A stretch of DNA of 32,302 nt from positions 1 to 32,302 of the forward strand of contig JAUIHG010000017.1 of NCBI GenBank assembly GCA_030432405.1, read 5' to 3'. The stretch's first letter is position 1; each line of letters starts with the position of its first letter. The translations under genes were made by a program, and so were the position numbers. Positions 24,553-31,684 of the stretch are shown here, one piece after another. Under the pieces are notes generated by a model. The model was not told where the DNA came from and did not search any database. It saw nothing but the letters and a program-made list of their open reading frames with translations. This DNA is from Bacteroidia bacterium. GTDB lineage: Bacteria > Bacteroidota > Bacteroidia > Chitinophagales > BACL12.

Positions 24553-25026
24553 ATGCGTTCAACAATACAAGATTTGGAAACCCAACTCACCGCCCACTTT
24601 GATCAACTTGACGTGGAAATTGAGCAATACCCCTCGGACGCGGCCTTATGGGAGGAGCTGCCCGGCACCAAAAACTGTGGAGGCGTCCTTGTCCAACACC
24701 TTGTTGGGAACCTCCAGCATTTCATCGGGCATGTCCTGGGCCATAGCGGCTACCGCCGCGAACGTGCCCAAGAGTTTCTGGTTAACCAACAGCGGACGCG
24801 AGCCGACCTGAAAAAGGCGGTTCAAGAAGCCCGATCTGTTGTCCTTGAAACGCTGCGCCAACTCGATGACGCCGACTTAAACCGGGCATATCCTCCCGGG
24901 CATTTCGGGGATTACGAGGACCGGATCGCCTGGGTGCTGTTCCGCTTGCTTTCGCATTTGGCCTACCACATCGGCCAGATCAATTACCACCGCCGGTACG
25001 TCGGTCAAATGGAAACACAAGAGTAA
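24553..25026 (+). CDS. DinB-like (DUF1572-type) four-helix protein
   Basis: This 157-residue protein belongs to the DinB/YfiT superfamily of four-helix bundles that bind a metal with three histidines. Candidate ligands are H49 (VQHLVGNLQHF) and the pair H135/H139 in LSHLAYHIGQINYHRR, in the usual HxxxH arrangement near the C-terminus. Known members include thiol-S-transferases such as bacillithiol-dependent enzymes, but most have no known reaction. This is not the DNA polymerase also called DinB. It is a single gene: divergent from the propeller genes and followed by a terminator hairpin and the repeat cluster. Confidence 0.85.
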   Translation: MRSTIQDLETQLTAHFDQLDVEIEQYPSDAALWEELPGTKNCGGVLVQHLVGNLQHFIGHVLGHSGYRRERAQEFLVNQQRTRADLKKAVQEARSVVLETLRQLDDADLNRAYPPGHFGDYEDRIAWVLFRLLSHLAYHIGQINYHRRYVGQMETQE

Positions 25027-25055
25027 GGCAGGTTAGTCCATGCGGGAGCGTAGAA

Positions 25056-25158
25056 ACAAAAAGCCGACCTGCATCTGCAGATCGGCCTTTTGCAAAAGGC
25101 AATCGAAGCGCCGATGAGCCTCTGAGGAGTTTTCGGCGGTGAGGGCAAGGCGCAGTGC
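25056..25158. repeat. 103-bp direct repeat, copy A
   Basis: Matches 25325-25427 with an offset of 269 bp. I count 4 mismatches in 103 positions: one in the hairpin loop, two near 25097 and one at 25154. Confidence 0.9.
25058..25091. terminator. Bidirectional hairpin terminator within repeat A
   Basis: A5-GCCGA-C-CTGC-ATCT-GCAG-A-TCGGC-C-T4. The stem of five plus four pairs with one internal mismatch is flanked by A and T tracts, so it can work on both strands. It lies 31 nt after the DinB stop. Confidence 0.6.
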
Positions 25159-25170
25159 CGAGGAGGACCG

Positions 25171-25193
25171 GGAGCGTACTGAAGTACGTGACC
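25171..25193. repeat. GTAC palindromic unit 1 (core)
   Basis: Core CGTACT-GA-AGTACG, with outer imperfect arms (GACCGG left, ACCGGTT right) that pair further out to about 25150-25210. Confidence 0.75.
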
Positions 25194-25280
25194 GGTTCGA
25201 CGAGGTGCTGCAACACAAAGCCGACCCAGGCATTAGAGTCGATCCGGCGTTTCCTGGCTAGGCGCAGGTTCGGGAGTGCC

Positions 25281-25303
25281 GGGAGCATACTCCAGTACGT
25301 GAC
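25281..25303. repeat. GTAC palindromic unit 2 (core)
   Basis: GGAGCATACTCCAGTACGTG, the same core as unit 1 with ATACT-CC-AGTAC at the centre; outer arms CGCAGGTTCGG and CCGGACCTGC pair. Confidence 0.75.
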
Positions 25304-25324
25304 CCCATACGATCCGGACCTGCA

Positions 25325-25427
25325 ACAAAAAGCCGACCTGCTTCTGCAGATCGGCCTTTTGCAAAATTCAATCGAAGCGCCGATGAGCCTCTGAGGAGTT
25401 TTCGGCGGTGAGGGCAAGGCGCGGTGC
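25325..25427. repeat. 103-bp direct repeat, copy B
   Basis: Second copy of the repeat at 25056-25158. It begins exactly where the right arm of palindromic unit 2 ends. Confidence 0.9.
25327..25360. terminator. Hairpin terminator within repeat B
   Basis: Same structure as the hairpin at 25058-25091 with loop TTCT instead of ATCT. It faces the PpiD gene end and could serve either strand. Confidence 0.5.
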
Positions 25428-25439
25428 TGCTGAGAGAGG

Positions 25440-25462
25440 GGAGCGTACACCAGTACGTGACC
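25440..25462. repeat. GTAC palindromic unit 3 (core)
   Basis: CGTAC-ACCA-GTACG with flanks GGAG and TGACC as in units 1 and 2. It ends about 45 bp before the PpiD stop. Confidence 0.75.
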
Positions 25463-25506
25463 CGATTGAAGCAGTGCCGCAACACAGCCATCGCCGTCGA
25501 AAAACC

Positions 25507-27723
25507 TCAGAGGTTGAAGGAGCGGTGGTTGTCGGTGATGTCAGAAGATTCCTTCAGCGACTCGAGCAAGTTCGACACCCCCAACCGGTTCTTCTCACGC
25601 CCGGCGATGCGGTTGCGCACCGGGGCGTAGTCGGGCAGTTCGTCGGCCTGGGTGATGTTGGTCGGCTTGACCACATACACACCCTGCTTGCCGGCGATGG
25701 GCTCGGAGGTTTCGTTCATGTCCAGGCCAAAGAGCACACCCAGCACGTCGGGTTCGGCACCCAGCTTGGGAATGAAGTTCTGGCCGAAGGTGGCACCCTG
25801 GGCGTTGTTGACGGTCACGCCGAGGTTGTCGGCAGCAGCACTCAGGTCGCCGCCGGCCGAGGCCAGGGCCTCTTGCGCCTTGGCTTCCAGCTGTTCGGCC
25901 TTCTTCTCGTTGATCAGTGCGGATTCCACTTGCGTGCGCACCTTCTCAAGGGTCGGTTCGCCCGGCTGGGTCTGTTCGATGACACGGGCCACAATGTGCT
26001 TGTTGGGCAGGCTGAACAGGCGGATGGCGCCTTCTTCGGTGTCTTCGTTCAAGGCCCAGTCGATCACCGCACGGCTCAGGGGCAGGTTGGGGATGGCGTA
26101 CTGGTTCTCGCGGAAGGTGCCGGAGATGCGCTTCTGGTAGCCGCCTTCGGCCACGCCGTTGTCAAACTGCTCTTCGTTGTTGTCGAAGCCGTAGGTCTCG
26201 TAGAAGGTTTCGGCCTTGGCGTAGGCGACATCGTCGGTCTCGCGCGAGGGGCGGATGTTGAGGGCAAGCACACCGTGCTTGATGTGCACCTGTTCGTTGC
26301 GCTTTTCGAGCACCTCCATGATGTGGTAGCCGATCGGGGAGGCCACAACCTGCGGGTCGTTCAGCTCGGCGTCGCGGTAGATGTACTGGCGCAGCACCGG
26401 GAAGAAGCCGGTGTTGGGGTTGATCCAGTCCAGGTCGCCGCCGTTCTGGGCATTGCTTTCGTCTTCAGAGTGGCGGGCGGCCAGCTCTTCGAAGGTGGCT
26501 TCGCCGGCCTTCAGGACGGCAAAAATCGAATCAATGGTGGGGCGCTTGGCCACCGAATCCCCGGGCTCATTGAAGCGCAGGAAGATGTGGCGCAGGTGGG
26601 TGGAGTCCGGGTAGGTGGCGCGGCGCAGGACCTTGGCCACCTTGTAGGCACCGCCTTCGCGGTACAGGTCGGTGAAGCTGTCCACCGGCGTGTTGAAGAC
26701 GGTTTCGGCCTGGGCCGAATCCACCATCAGCTGGTTGAGGTTTTCCCGGGTCAACCAGGCACCGGTATAGGCGTACTGGTCCTGGCTGCGGGAGGTCAGG
26801 AAGATGGAGTCCGATTCGGCGCGCTGCCATTGCTGGGTGTATTCGCGGACCTTTTGGCGGATCTCGGCGGAGTCGCCGGAGGTGGGCACCACATCAAAGG
26901 CCACATAGGCGATGTTGCCCGTGCGCTCCTGCTTGGTGAAGGTGGGCAGCATCTTCTTGTACTTGGCCTGCACCTCGGCTTCGGTGAAGGAAACCGCATC
27001 GTCTTCGATGTCCCGGTAGGGCAGCATGATGTAGTCCAGGTCCAGGCGCGTATTCTGCATCTGGTAATCCCGGCTGGCCAGCCATGCGGGGGTGTACACG
27101 CCCTTTTGCAGGATGTCCACGTACTTCTCGCCCAGGCGGCTCTCCTTGACGGCCTGCTCGCGGAGCATGAAGTCCATGTTGTACTGCATCAGGACCGGGA
27201 ACTGCTCGTATTGCTGCTGGTCGCTGATGAACTGCTTGAACTGCTGCATGGCGCCCGGCTGCGACGGGTTGATGCCCATGTTGGGCATCAATTGCTGGAT
27301 CTGGCGCATCATGGGATGCGGGTCGGTCCCGTAGACCATGTTGGCCCACTCGTCTTCGGTGACGGTCAGGGGTGCCTTGCCGGCATGCTGCTCAATGAGC
27401 TTGGTGTTGAGCAGTTGGTTCCAGGCCTGCTCGCGGATCTGGAATTTGGTGGCCTCATCCAGCTCGTAATTGCCCTGGACATAATCCACCATGGCTTGCT
27501 GCTGCACCAGGTATTGGTTCTGCGTGCGGCCGACCGATTCCTGGTATTCCCGGGGCTCGATTTCCTGGTCGCCGATGGCGGCGAACTCGGTGGATTGGCC
27601 ACCGCGGCCCAGCGTACCCTGGCTGGACTGCGTGGAGTCCATGATCAGAAAGCCGATCAGGGCGATGCCGATGAAGACGAAGACGATCCAGATCCGTTTT
27701 TGGATTGCACCGATGACTGCCAT
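25507..27723 (-). CDS. ppiD: PpiD-like membrane-anchored peptidyl-prolyl isomerase (SurA/PpiD chaperone)
   Basis: The protein has 738 residues. One N-terminal transmembrane helix (about 11-28, WIVFVFIGIALIGFLI) anchors a periplasmic chaperone. A SurA-N-like helical region covers about 45-210. The parvulin domain is at about 374-476, with LRHIFLRF, FEELAARHSEDESNAQNGGDLDW and ASPIGYHIMEVLEKR. A second, degenerate chaperone or isomerase-like region follows to the C-terminus. By family it helps outer-membrane and secreted proteins fold after Sec export. The ATG at 27723 is chosen because it puts the anchor at the N-terminus; the open frame extends to 27873. A TTG-N21-TATCTTTG promoter lies about 110 nt upstream, so it can be expressed apart from the CNNM gene before it. 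Confidence 0.9.
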   Translation of the reverse strand: MAVIGAIQKRIWIVFVFIGIALIGFLIMDSTQSSQGTLGRGGQSTEFAAIGDQEIEPREYQESVGRTQNQYLVQQQAMVDYVQGNYELDEATKFQIREQAWNQLLNTKLIEQHAGKAPLTVTEDEWANMVYGTDPHPMMRQIQQLMPNMGINPSQPGAMQQFKQFISDQQQYEQFPVLMQYNMDFMLREQAVKESRLGEKYVDILQKGVYTPAWLASRDYQMQNTRLDLDYIMLPYRDIEDDAVSFTEAEVQAKYKKMLPTFTKQERTGNIAYVAFDVVPTSGDSAEIRQKVREYTQQWQRAESDSIFLTSRSQDQYAYTGAWLTRENLNQLMVDSAQAETVFNTPVDSFTDLYREGGAYKVAKVLRRATYPDSTHLRHIFLRFNEPGDSVAKRPTIDSIFAVLKAGEATFEELAARHSEDESNAQNGGDLDWINPNTGFFPVLRQYIYRDAELNDPQVVASPIGYHIMEVLEKRNEQVHIKHGVLALNIRPSRETDDVAYAKAETFYETYGFDNNEEQFDNGVAEGGYQKRISGTFRENQYAIPNLPLSRAVIDWALNEDTEEGAIRLFSLPNKHIVARVIEQTQPGEPTLEKVRTQVESALINEKKAEQLEAKAQEALASAGGDLSAAADNLGVTVNNAQGATFGQNFIPKLGAEPDVLGVLFGLDMNETSEPIAGKQGVYVVKPTNITQADELPDYAPVRNRIAGREKNRLGVSNLLESLKESSDITDNHRSFNL

Positions 27724-27830
27724 AGCGTAAAGGATTGGGCCGCGTATGCCTTGAAAAGGGAAAACGGCCGGTAAAAAGTCCGGAATACCGAGGCCGCCAG
27801 CCGTTCGCGGAGGCGGGTTTTCGGGAAGGG

Positions 27831-27862
27831 CAAAGATAGGGCTTTGGGCCCCATGGCCGCAA
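27831..27862 (-). promoter_or_regulatory. Promoter of the ppiD-like gene (-33/-7)
   Basis: On the minus strand TTG (27860-27862), a 21-nt spacer, then TATCTTTG (27831-27838), a perfect TAnnTTTG. This is the best Bacteroidota promoter in the window. A small palindrome (CCCCTT-GCA-AAGGGG) lies just upstream. The leader would be about 105 nt. Confidence 0.65.
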
Positions 27863-27915
27863 GCCCCTTGCAAAGGGGTCTAAATGCCTAAAAACCAGGG
27901 TTTTGGAGCGCTGCA

Positions 27916-29190
27916 TCAGGCCCCTCGGGCAGGCTCATCCTCCTCCCTGCCCACCACGACCAGCTTGATGGTCTCGATGCGCTTGTTGGAGGCAAAGAGC
28001 ACCTTGAACGCAAAGCCGTCAAAGGCGATGGTTTGGCCCATCTCCGGGATCGTGCCGGTTTCGGCCACCAGGAAACCGGCCAGGGTTTCGTATTCGCCTT
28101 CAGGCAAATTAAGGCCGTAGCGCTCGTTGAGGTAGTCGATTTCCAGGCGCCCACCGAAGATGTACTCGTTGGCCGAAAGCTGCTTTTCGAGCAGGTCCTC
28201 GTCGTCGTGTTCGTCGCGGATTTCGCCAAAGAGCTCCTCCAGCACGTCTTCCATGGTCACGATGCCGGCGGTTCCGCCGAACTCGTCGACCACCTGGGCG
28301 ATGCTCTTTTTCTCCCGGCGGAAGAGGTTGAGCAGGTCCTTGGCCGTCATGGTTTCGGGCACCACCGGGATGGTCATGATGATGGTGCCGATGTTGGGCG
28401 GGCGGTTGATGATGTCAAAGTGGTGGACGTAGCCCAGGATGTTGTCCAGCTCCTTGAAGTAGATGGGCAGGCGGGAAAAGCCGGTTTCCACAAAGGCCTG
28501 GCGCAGCTCGTCGATGGAATTGTTGATGCCTACGGCGACCACTTCCGGACGCGGCACCATGCATTCCCGGACCTTGACGTCCTTGAGGTAGAGCGCGTTT
28601 TCGAACAGCTCGGTGTCGATGCCCCCGTGTTCGTCGCTCTCGCGGGTGTTCTGCTCCACAAAATGCTGCAGGTCCACCTTGCTGAAGGTGGGCGGCGTCT
28701 CGACCAGGTCCAGGCGGAATCCGCGGCGCAAAATCCCGCGCGCCAGGGCCGTGGTGCCCTGCACCGGCAGCCAGAGCAGGCCGTGCACCACCCGTAGGGG
28801 AATGGCAAAAAAGCGCAACGTGGCCAGGGGGTTGATGCGGAACAGGCTCTTGGGCAAAAACTCGCCGAAGACCAGCACCACCAGGGTCGTGATGACCGTC
28901 TGGGCCAGGAGCAAAAGGAATTCGCCGGGCAGGCGAAGGCGCAACCAGGGCTCCAACAGATCGGCCATCAGGATGCCGAAAATGACCAGCGCAATGTTGT
29001 TGCCCACCAGCAGGGTGCCGATGAAATCGGAGGCGTTCTGCGTGAAGCCGGCCAGGATGCGCCCCGCGCGCGACTGCTCCTTGCCCAACTCGATGGACAG
29101 GCGGTTGGCCGAGAAAAACGCGATCTCCGTTCCGGAAAAAAATCCGGAAAAGGCCAGGGTGATGAGGATGCCGATCAATAAGGGGTCCAT
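27916..29190 (-). CDS. CNNM/CorC-type transporter-like protein (hemolysin family, DUF21-CBS-CorC)
   Basis: The protein has 424 residues. The DUF21 membrane domain (about 1-190) starts MDPLLIGILITLAFSGFFSGTE and has four hydrophobic segments. A CBS pair follows at about 205-340 with ECMVPRPEVVAV and DEFGGTAGIVTMEDVLEELFGEI. The CorC_HlyC domain closes it (about 350-420, IFGGRLEIDYLNERYGLNLPEGEYETLAG). Family members are linked to magnesium or cobalt efflux; the Bacteroidota gliding protein GldE belongs to the same family. The start lies 12 bp after the stop of the small membrane protein gene, so they form one operon with lptC. One perfect TTCGCC palindrome (encoding RLPGE) and one imperfect copy lie inside. 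Confidence 0.9.
   Translation of the reverse strand: MDPLLIGILITLAFSGFFSGTEIAFFSANRLSIELGKEQSRAGRILAGFTQNASDFIGTLLVGNNIALVIFGILMADLLEPWLRLRLPGEFLLLLAQTVITTLVVLVFGEFLPKSLFRINPLATLRFFAIPLRVVHGLLWLPVQGTTALARGILRRGFRLDLVETPPTFSKVDLQHFVEQNTRESDEHGGIDTELFENALYLKDVKVRECMVPRPEVVAVGINNSIDELRQAFVETGFSRLPIYFKELDNILGYVHHFDIINRPPNIGTIIMTIPVVPETMTAKDLLNLFRREKKSIAQVVDEFGGTAGIVTMEDVLEELFGEIRDEHDDEDLLEKQLSANEYIFGGRLEIDYLNERYGLNLPEGEYETLAGFLVAETGTIPEMGQTIAFDGFAFKVLFASNKRIETIKLVVVGREEDEPARGA
28921..28937. repeat. TTCGCC palindrome, copy 5
   Basis: TTCGCC-GGGCA-GGCGAA inside the CNNM gene, in the stretch encoding RLPGEF. Confidence 0.55.
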
Positions 29191-29202
29191 CGGGGGATGG
29201 GC

Positions 29203-29454
29203 TCAGGCGCGACCGGACGTCCGGTCCGATGCGTCGGCCTGCTGTTCTGCCTGTTGTTGGTGGTACGACTCCATATAGCGGCGGTTGCGCTTTTTGAACC
29301 AGTACATGAAGGCCGCCACACCGGCGGTGAACAGGGTGATATAAAGGTAATTGCCCCAGGTTTGGCCGTTTGCCGCACGGTAGATGCCCGTGCCCAGGGC
29401 CAGGGCGGCGGCAATCAGCCACATGATCTCGATGATGCGCAAAAAACGGGTCAT
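29203..29454 (-). CDS. Small two-helix membrane protein
   Basis: The protein has 83 residues. Two hydrophobic segments lie at about 8-24 (IEIMWLIAAALALGTGI) and 34-52 (NYLYITLFTAGVAAFMYWF), followed by a basic then Gln-rich tail (KKRNRRYMESYHQQQAEQQ). It lies between lptC (9 bp upstream) and the CNNM gene (12 bp downstream), so it is surely part of that operon. I recall small proteins in this position in other Bacteroidota, without a known function. Confidence 0.75.
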   Translation of the reverse strand: MTRFLRIIEIMWLIAAALALGTGIYRAANGQTWGNYLYITLFTAGVAAFMYWFKKRNRRYMESYHQQQAEQQADASDRTSGRA

Positions 29455-29463
29455 GGTCGGGGC

Positions 29464-30030
29464 TTATTCTTCTACCTGCAGGCTGCCTTCGGGGTTGAGG
29501 ATGCGGTAGCGCTCGAAGGTCTCATCGGCTTCAAAACCGGTGCCGTAGAGGATCTCGGTGGCCGTGCGGATTTTGACAAAGGCGTCCGAACGGATCTTGC
29601 GCGTCTCCGCGTCCCAGATCAGCTCTTCGGTGTCCAGCTGGTCGCCCTCGCGGTTGACCACCACCACATGCTCGCGCACGGTCACCGTCTGGGATTTGTC
29701 GTCGCGGATGGCGTAATCGGCCACCAGGGTGCTGCCCGGGTTCAGGCCCGGATCAAAGAAGGTCACTTTCAGGCCATCCGGGAATTCCGTGGTGGGGTCT
29801 TCGCCTGCCCGGCGAACCACGGTAGGCGCCTCCAACTGGAGCTGTACCACGCCGTCTTCCGAATAGACCATGGTCACCTCTTTGCCGCGTTCCACGGAAG
29901 GCTGGATCTGCTCCAGGGCCTCGTAAACCGGCTCGGCGTTGCCGGCGCAGGACGCTGCAGCCAGGATGCCGGCCGCGGCCAGAACCGGCAGCAGGAGCTG
30001 CGGAAAAAAGAAAGAACGGCGGAGCAGCAT
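29464..30030 (-). CDS. lptC: LptC-like LPS export lipoprotein
   Basis: The protein has 188 residues. An N-terminal hydrophobic segment ends in ILAAASC, a plausible lipobox with Cys28, so it may be a lipoprotein rather than a membrane-anchored LptC as in E. coli. The rest is the LptC/OstA-like beta-jellyroll: MVYSEDGVVQLQLEAPTVVRR, GLKVTFFDPG, VADYAIRDDKSQTVTVREHVVVVNREGDQLDTEELIWDAETRKIRSDAFVKI. It should hand lipopolysaccharide from the LptBFG transporter to the periplasmic bridge. The ATG at 30030 lies 6 nt after a CAATTTTG element; the open frame extends to 30141. It leads the operon lptC, small membrane protein, CNNM. One TTCGCC palindrome encodes RRAGE. Confidence 0.85.
   Translation of the reverse strand: MLLRRSFFFPQLLLPVLAAAGILAAASCAGNAEPVYEALEQIQPSVERGKEVTMVYSEDGVVQLQLEAPTVVRRAGEDPTTEFPDGLKVTFFDPGLNPGSTLVADYAIRDDKSQTVTVREHVVVVNREGDQLDTEELIWDAETRKIRSDAFVKIRTATEILYGTGFEADETFERYRILNPEGSLQVEE
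29800..29816. repeat. TTCGCC palindrome, copy 6
   Basis: TTCGCC-TGCCC-GGCGAA inside lptC, in the stretch encoding RRAGED between two predicted strands. Confidence 0.55.
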
Positions 30031-30036
30031 GCAGCG

Positions 30037-30044
30037 CAAAATTG
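30037..30044 (-). promoter_or_regulatory. Candidate -7 element of lptC
   Basis: CAATTTTG on the minus strand, one mismatch from TAnnTTTG, ends 6 nt before the lptC ATG. It directly follows the hairpin at 30047-30080, so its T run could also be the tail of that terminator. Confidence 0.4.
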
Positions 30045-30046
30045 CA

Positions 30047-30080
30047 CAAGGCCCGACACCTGAACAGGTACCGGGCCTTG
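30047..30080 (-). terminator. Compound hairpin, probable terminator of the TPR gene
   Basis: CAAGGCCCG (30047-30055) pairs with CGGGCCTTG (30072-30080); inside it ACCTG-AA-CAGGT (58-69) forms a second stem on the same axis. On the minus strand it is followed by TGTGCAATTTTG, a weak T tract. It lies about 80 bp after the TPR stop. Confidence 0.6.
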
Positions 30081-30101
30081 CGGGTTCAGCCGGGGGGTGT
30101 T

Positions 30102-30116
30102 TTCGCCGGAGGCGAA
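30102..30116. repeat. TTCGCC palindrome, copy 7 (intergenic)
   Basis: TTCGCC-GGA-GGCGAA between the TPR gene and lptC, outside any gene. Confidence 0.6.
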
Positions 30117-30161
30117 CGCTGGCGGAGCCACCGTGCCCCAATCAGGCGGGGTCATGCGGAA

Positions 30162-31589
30162 TCAGTCGGACTTCTTGCCGCGCAGGGTTGTGGTCTCCCC
30201 GATCCAGCACTTGAAGGTGTAGCTGGAACCTTCCTGGAGGTTGCGTTCGAAGAGGTAGGTCTTCGTGGGCATGTAGACGCTGTACTTGTTGATGCGGGCC
30301 TGGGCTTCGTCGGCCATGCTCGGATCTACGGCCTTGGCGCGGGCGTACTTGTCGATGGCCGGCAGGGCGGCAATCTCGCCGTCAATGCCGGGGCAAATAC
30401 TGCCCGAGGAGGCGTAGAGGTCGCCGATGAGGATGTAGGGCGCGCCCCAGTCCGGGCGGGATTCGCTGGCCTGGCGGGCGTAGCGGCGGGCATCGTTGTA
30501 GCGCTTCTCGCGCTGGAAGACCCGGGCAATGGTCATGGCCAGTTCGGCCTTCTTGTCGTCCTCGTCTTCCACGGCGATGGCCTTGTCCCACATGGCCAGG
30601 GCACGGTCGCGGTTGCCGCGCTCCCAGAAAACTTCACCGGCTTCGGTGAGCAGGGTGGCATTGTCGGGCTCCAGTTCCACGATGCGCAGCACCACTTCCT
30701 TGAACACCGGCTGGCTGGTGCAGCGTTCGCCGGTGCTGTCGGCACCGGCCAACTTGATGTTGTTGTAGGCCTTCTTGAGCTGGGTCAGGTCGCTGAAGAT
30801 CTCGGCGCTGTCCCGTTCCAGGCGGGCCACCAGGTTGGAGCAGGTCAGCAGGTCGCGCGGAAGGATCTCTTCGATTTTCTGCTTGGTGCCGCCCCAGGCT
30901 TCCATTTCCTTGGTGTCGCCGGCCGCTTCGGCCTTTTCCATATTGGCGTCGGCATAGCCCATCAGGCGGTCGTAGGCGGCCAGGATTTGTTCGTCGCTGA
31001 GTTTGTCCTGGTTGTACAGCAGCACGTTGTACTGGAAGAAGGGGTAGGCCAACCAGTAGCCGGCTTCCTGGCCATCCTCGTCAAAGGCGGCCTTGAAGGC
31101 GTTGTATACGGCATGGTAGCGCTTGGAGCGGTACTTGTACATGTCATAGGCCATGTAACCGAGCACCTTGCCCTTCTCGCCGTGGCATTCGATGCGCTTT
31201 CGGTAGATGGCCAGCAGCGTATCCACCAGGGCTTGCTGCATGGTGGTGTCGGCCTTGGCGGCGTCGGCCAGCTCCTGATACATCTTCACGCCGTTGGTGA
31301 AGGTGTTTTTGCTCAAGCCCGGGGCATTGGTGAAAATGTAACGCCAGTGCTTGATGGCGTCGGTGTAGTTGTCCTGCTTGTAGAATTCGCGGTACAGGGA
31401 ATACTCCTGCTTGGCCATGGTTTCATCCGGGCCGTATTTGGAACAGGGATCGTCCTGGAGGACCGTTTCGGTTTCGGGGCCATCCGCTGCGGGCTGGCCG
31501 GAAGCCGGCGCCGCGTGCAGGGCTCCCACGGTCAGGAACAGCCCGCTGGCCAGGCTGAGACCGTACAGGAAGTTGCGCGAGGTCGTCAT
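30162..31589 (-). CDS. Periplasmic tetratricopeptide-repeat protein
   Basis: This 475-residue protein has a signal peptide (MTTSRNFLYGLSLASGLFLTVGALHAAPASG, cleavage near residue 27). The body is almost all helical. A clear TPR stretch occurs around residues 285-370 (EPDNATLLTEAGEVFWERGNRDRALAMWDKAI, then KAELAMTIARVFQREKRYNDARRYARQA), and further TPR-like helices lie earlier (YSLYREFYKQDNYTDAIKHWRYIFTNAPG). It should be a protein-protein adaptor in the periplasm. The ATG at 31589 is chosen for the signal peptide. It lies between a barrel protein gene (95 bp upstream) and lptC, as I recall for other Bacteroidota, which suggests a role in outer-membrane biogenesis. That role is inferred from position only. 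Confidence 0.8.
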   Translation of the reverse strand: MTTSRNFLYGLSLASGLFLTVGALHAAPASGQPAADGPETETVLQDDPCSKYGPDETMAKQEYSLYREFYKQDNYTDAIKHWRYIFTNAPGLSKNTFTNGVKMYQELADAAKADTTMQQALVDTLLAIYRKRIECHGEKGKVLGYMAYDMYKYRSKRYHAVYNAFKAAFDEDGQEAGYWLAYPFFQYNVLLYNQDKLSDEQILAAYDRLMGYADANMEKAEAAGDTKEMEAWGGTKQKIEEILPRDLLTCSNLVARLERDSAEIFSDLTQLKKAYNNIKLAGADSTGERCTSQPVFKEVVLRIVELEPDNATLLTEAGEVFWERGNRDRALAMWDKAIAVEDEDDKKAELAMTIARVFQREKRYNDARRYARQASESRPDWGAPYILIGDLYASSGSICPGIDGEIAALPAIDKYARAKAVDPSMADEAQARINKYSVYMPTKTYLFERNLQEGSSYTFKCWIGETTTLRGKKSD

Positions 31590-31684
31590 GATGGGAGGGT
31601 TTCGGGGGTTTGGTGGTTCGTTTGGTTTCGTTTCCGGGGCGGATGGCCGCTGGAGCAAGCGCGTGAAGCCATTGAGGCCTCCGC

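Larger units (their letters stand above)
25027..25506. other. Intergenic repeat cluster, no gene seen
   Basis: This 480-bp gap between the convergent DinB and PpiD genes holds two copies of a ~103-bp direct repeat, each starting with a terminator-like hairpin, and three palindromic units centred on GTAC-nnnn-GTAC. Open frames pass through it on both strands, but they are made of the repeats and are not genes. A truncated unit (GGGAGCGTA then AAACAAAAAGCC) may lie at 25044-25065. Confidence 0.75.

Noticed and set aside
24553-25026. DinB gene as DNA polymerase IV
   Set aside because: 157 residues with a three-histidine four-helix pattern; polymerase IV is about 350 residues with different motifs. 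Only the name is shared.
25056-25462. Repeat cluster as a CRISPR array or integron attC array
   Set aside because: Only two 103-bp copies and three palindromes at unequal spacing, no short regular repeat-spacer pattern, no cas or integrase gene nearby, and no gene cassettes between units.
24980-25491. Overlapping minus-strand frames in the repeat cluster, with recurring peptide RRKLLRGSSALRL
   Set aside because: The peptide recurs only because the DNA repeat recurs; palindromic repeats stay open in several frames.
25408-27774. 788-residue plus-strand frame over the ppiD-like gene
   Set aside because: The minus-strand product has a clear parvulin domain and membrane anchor; the plus frame has no family features.
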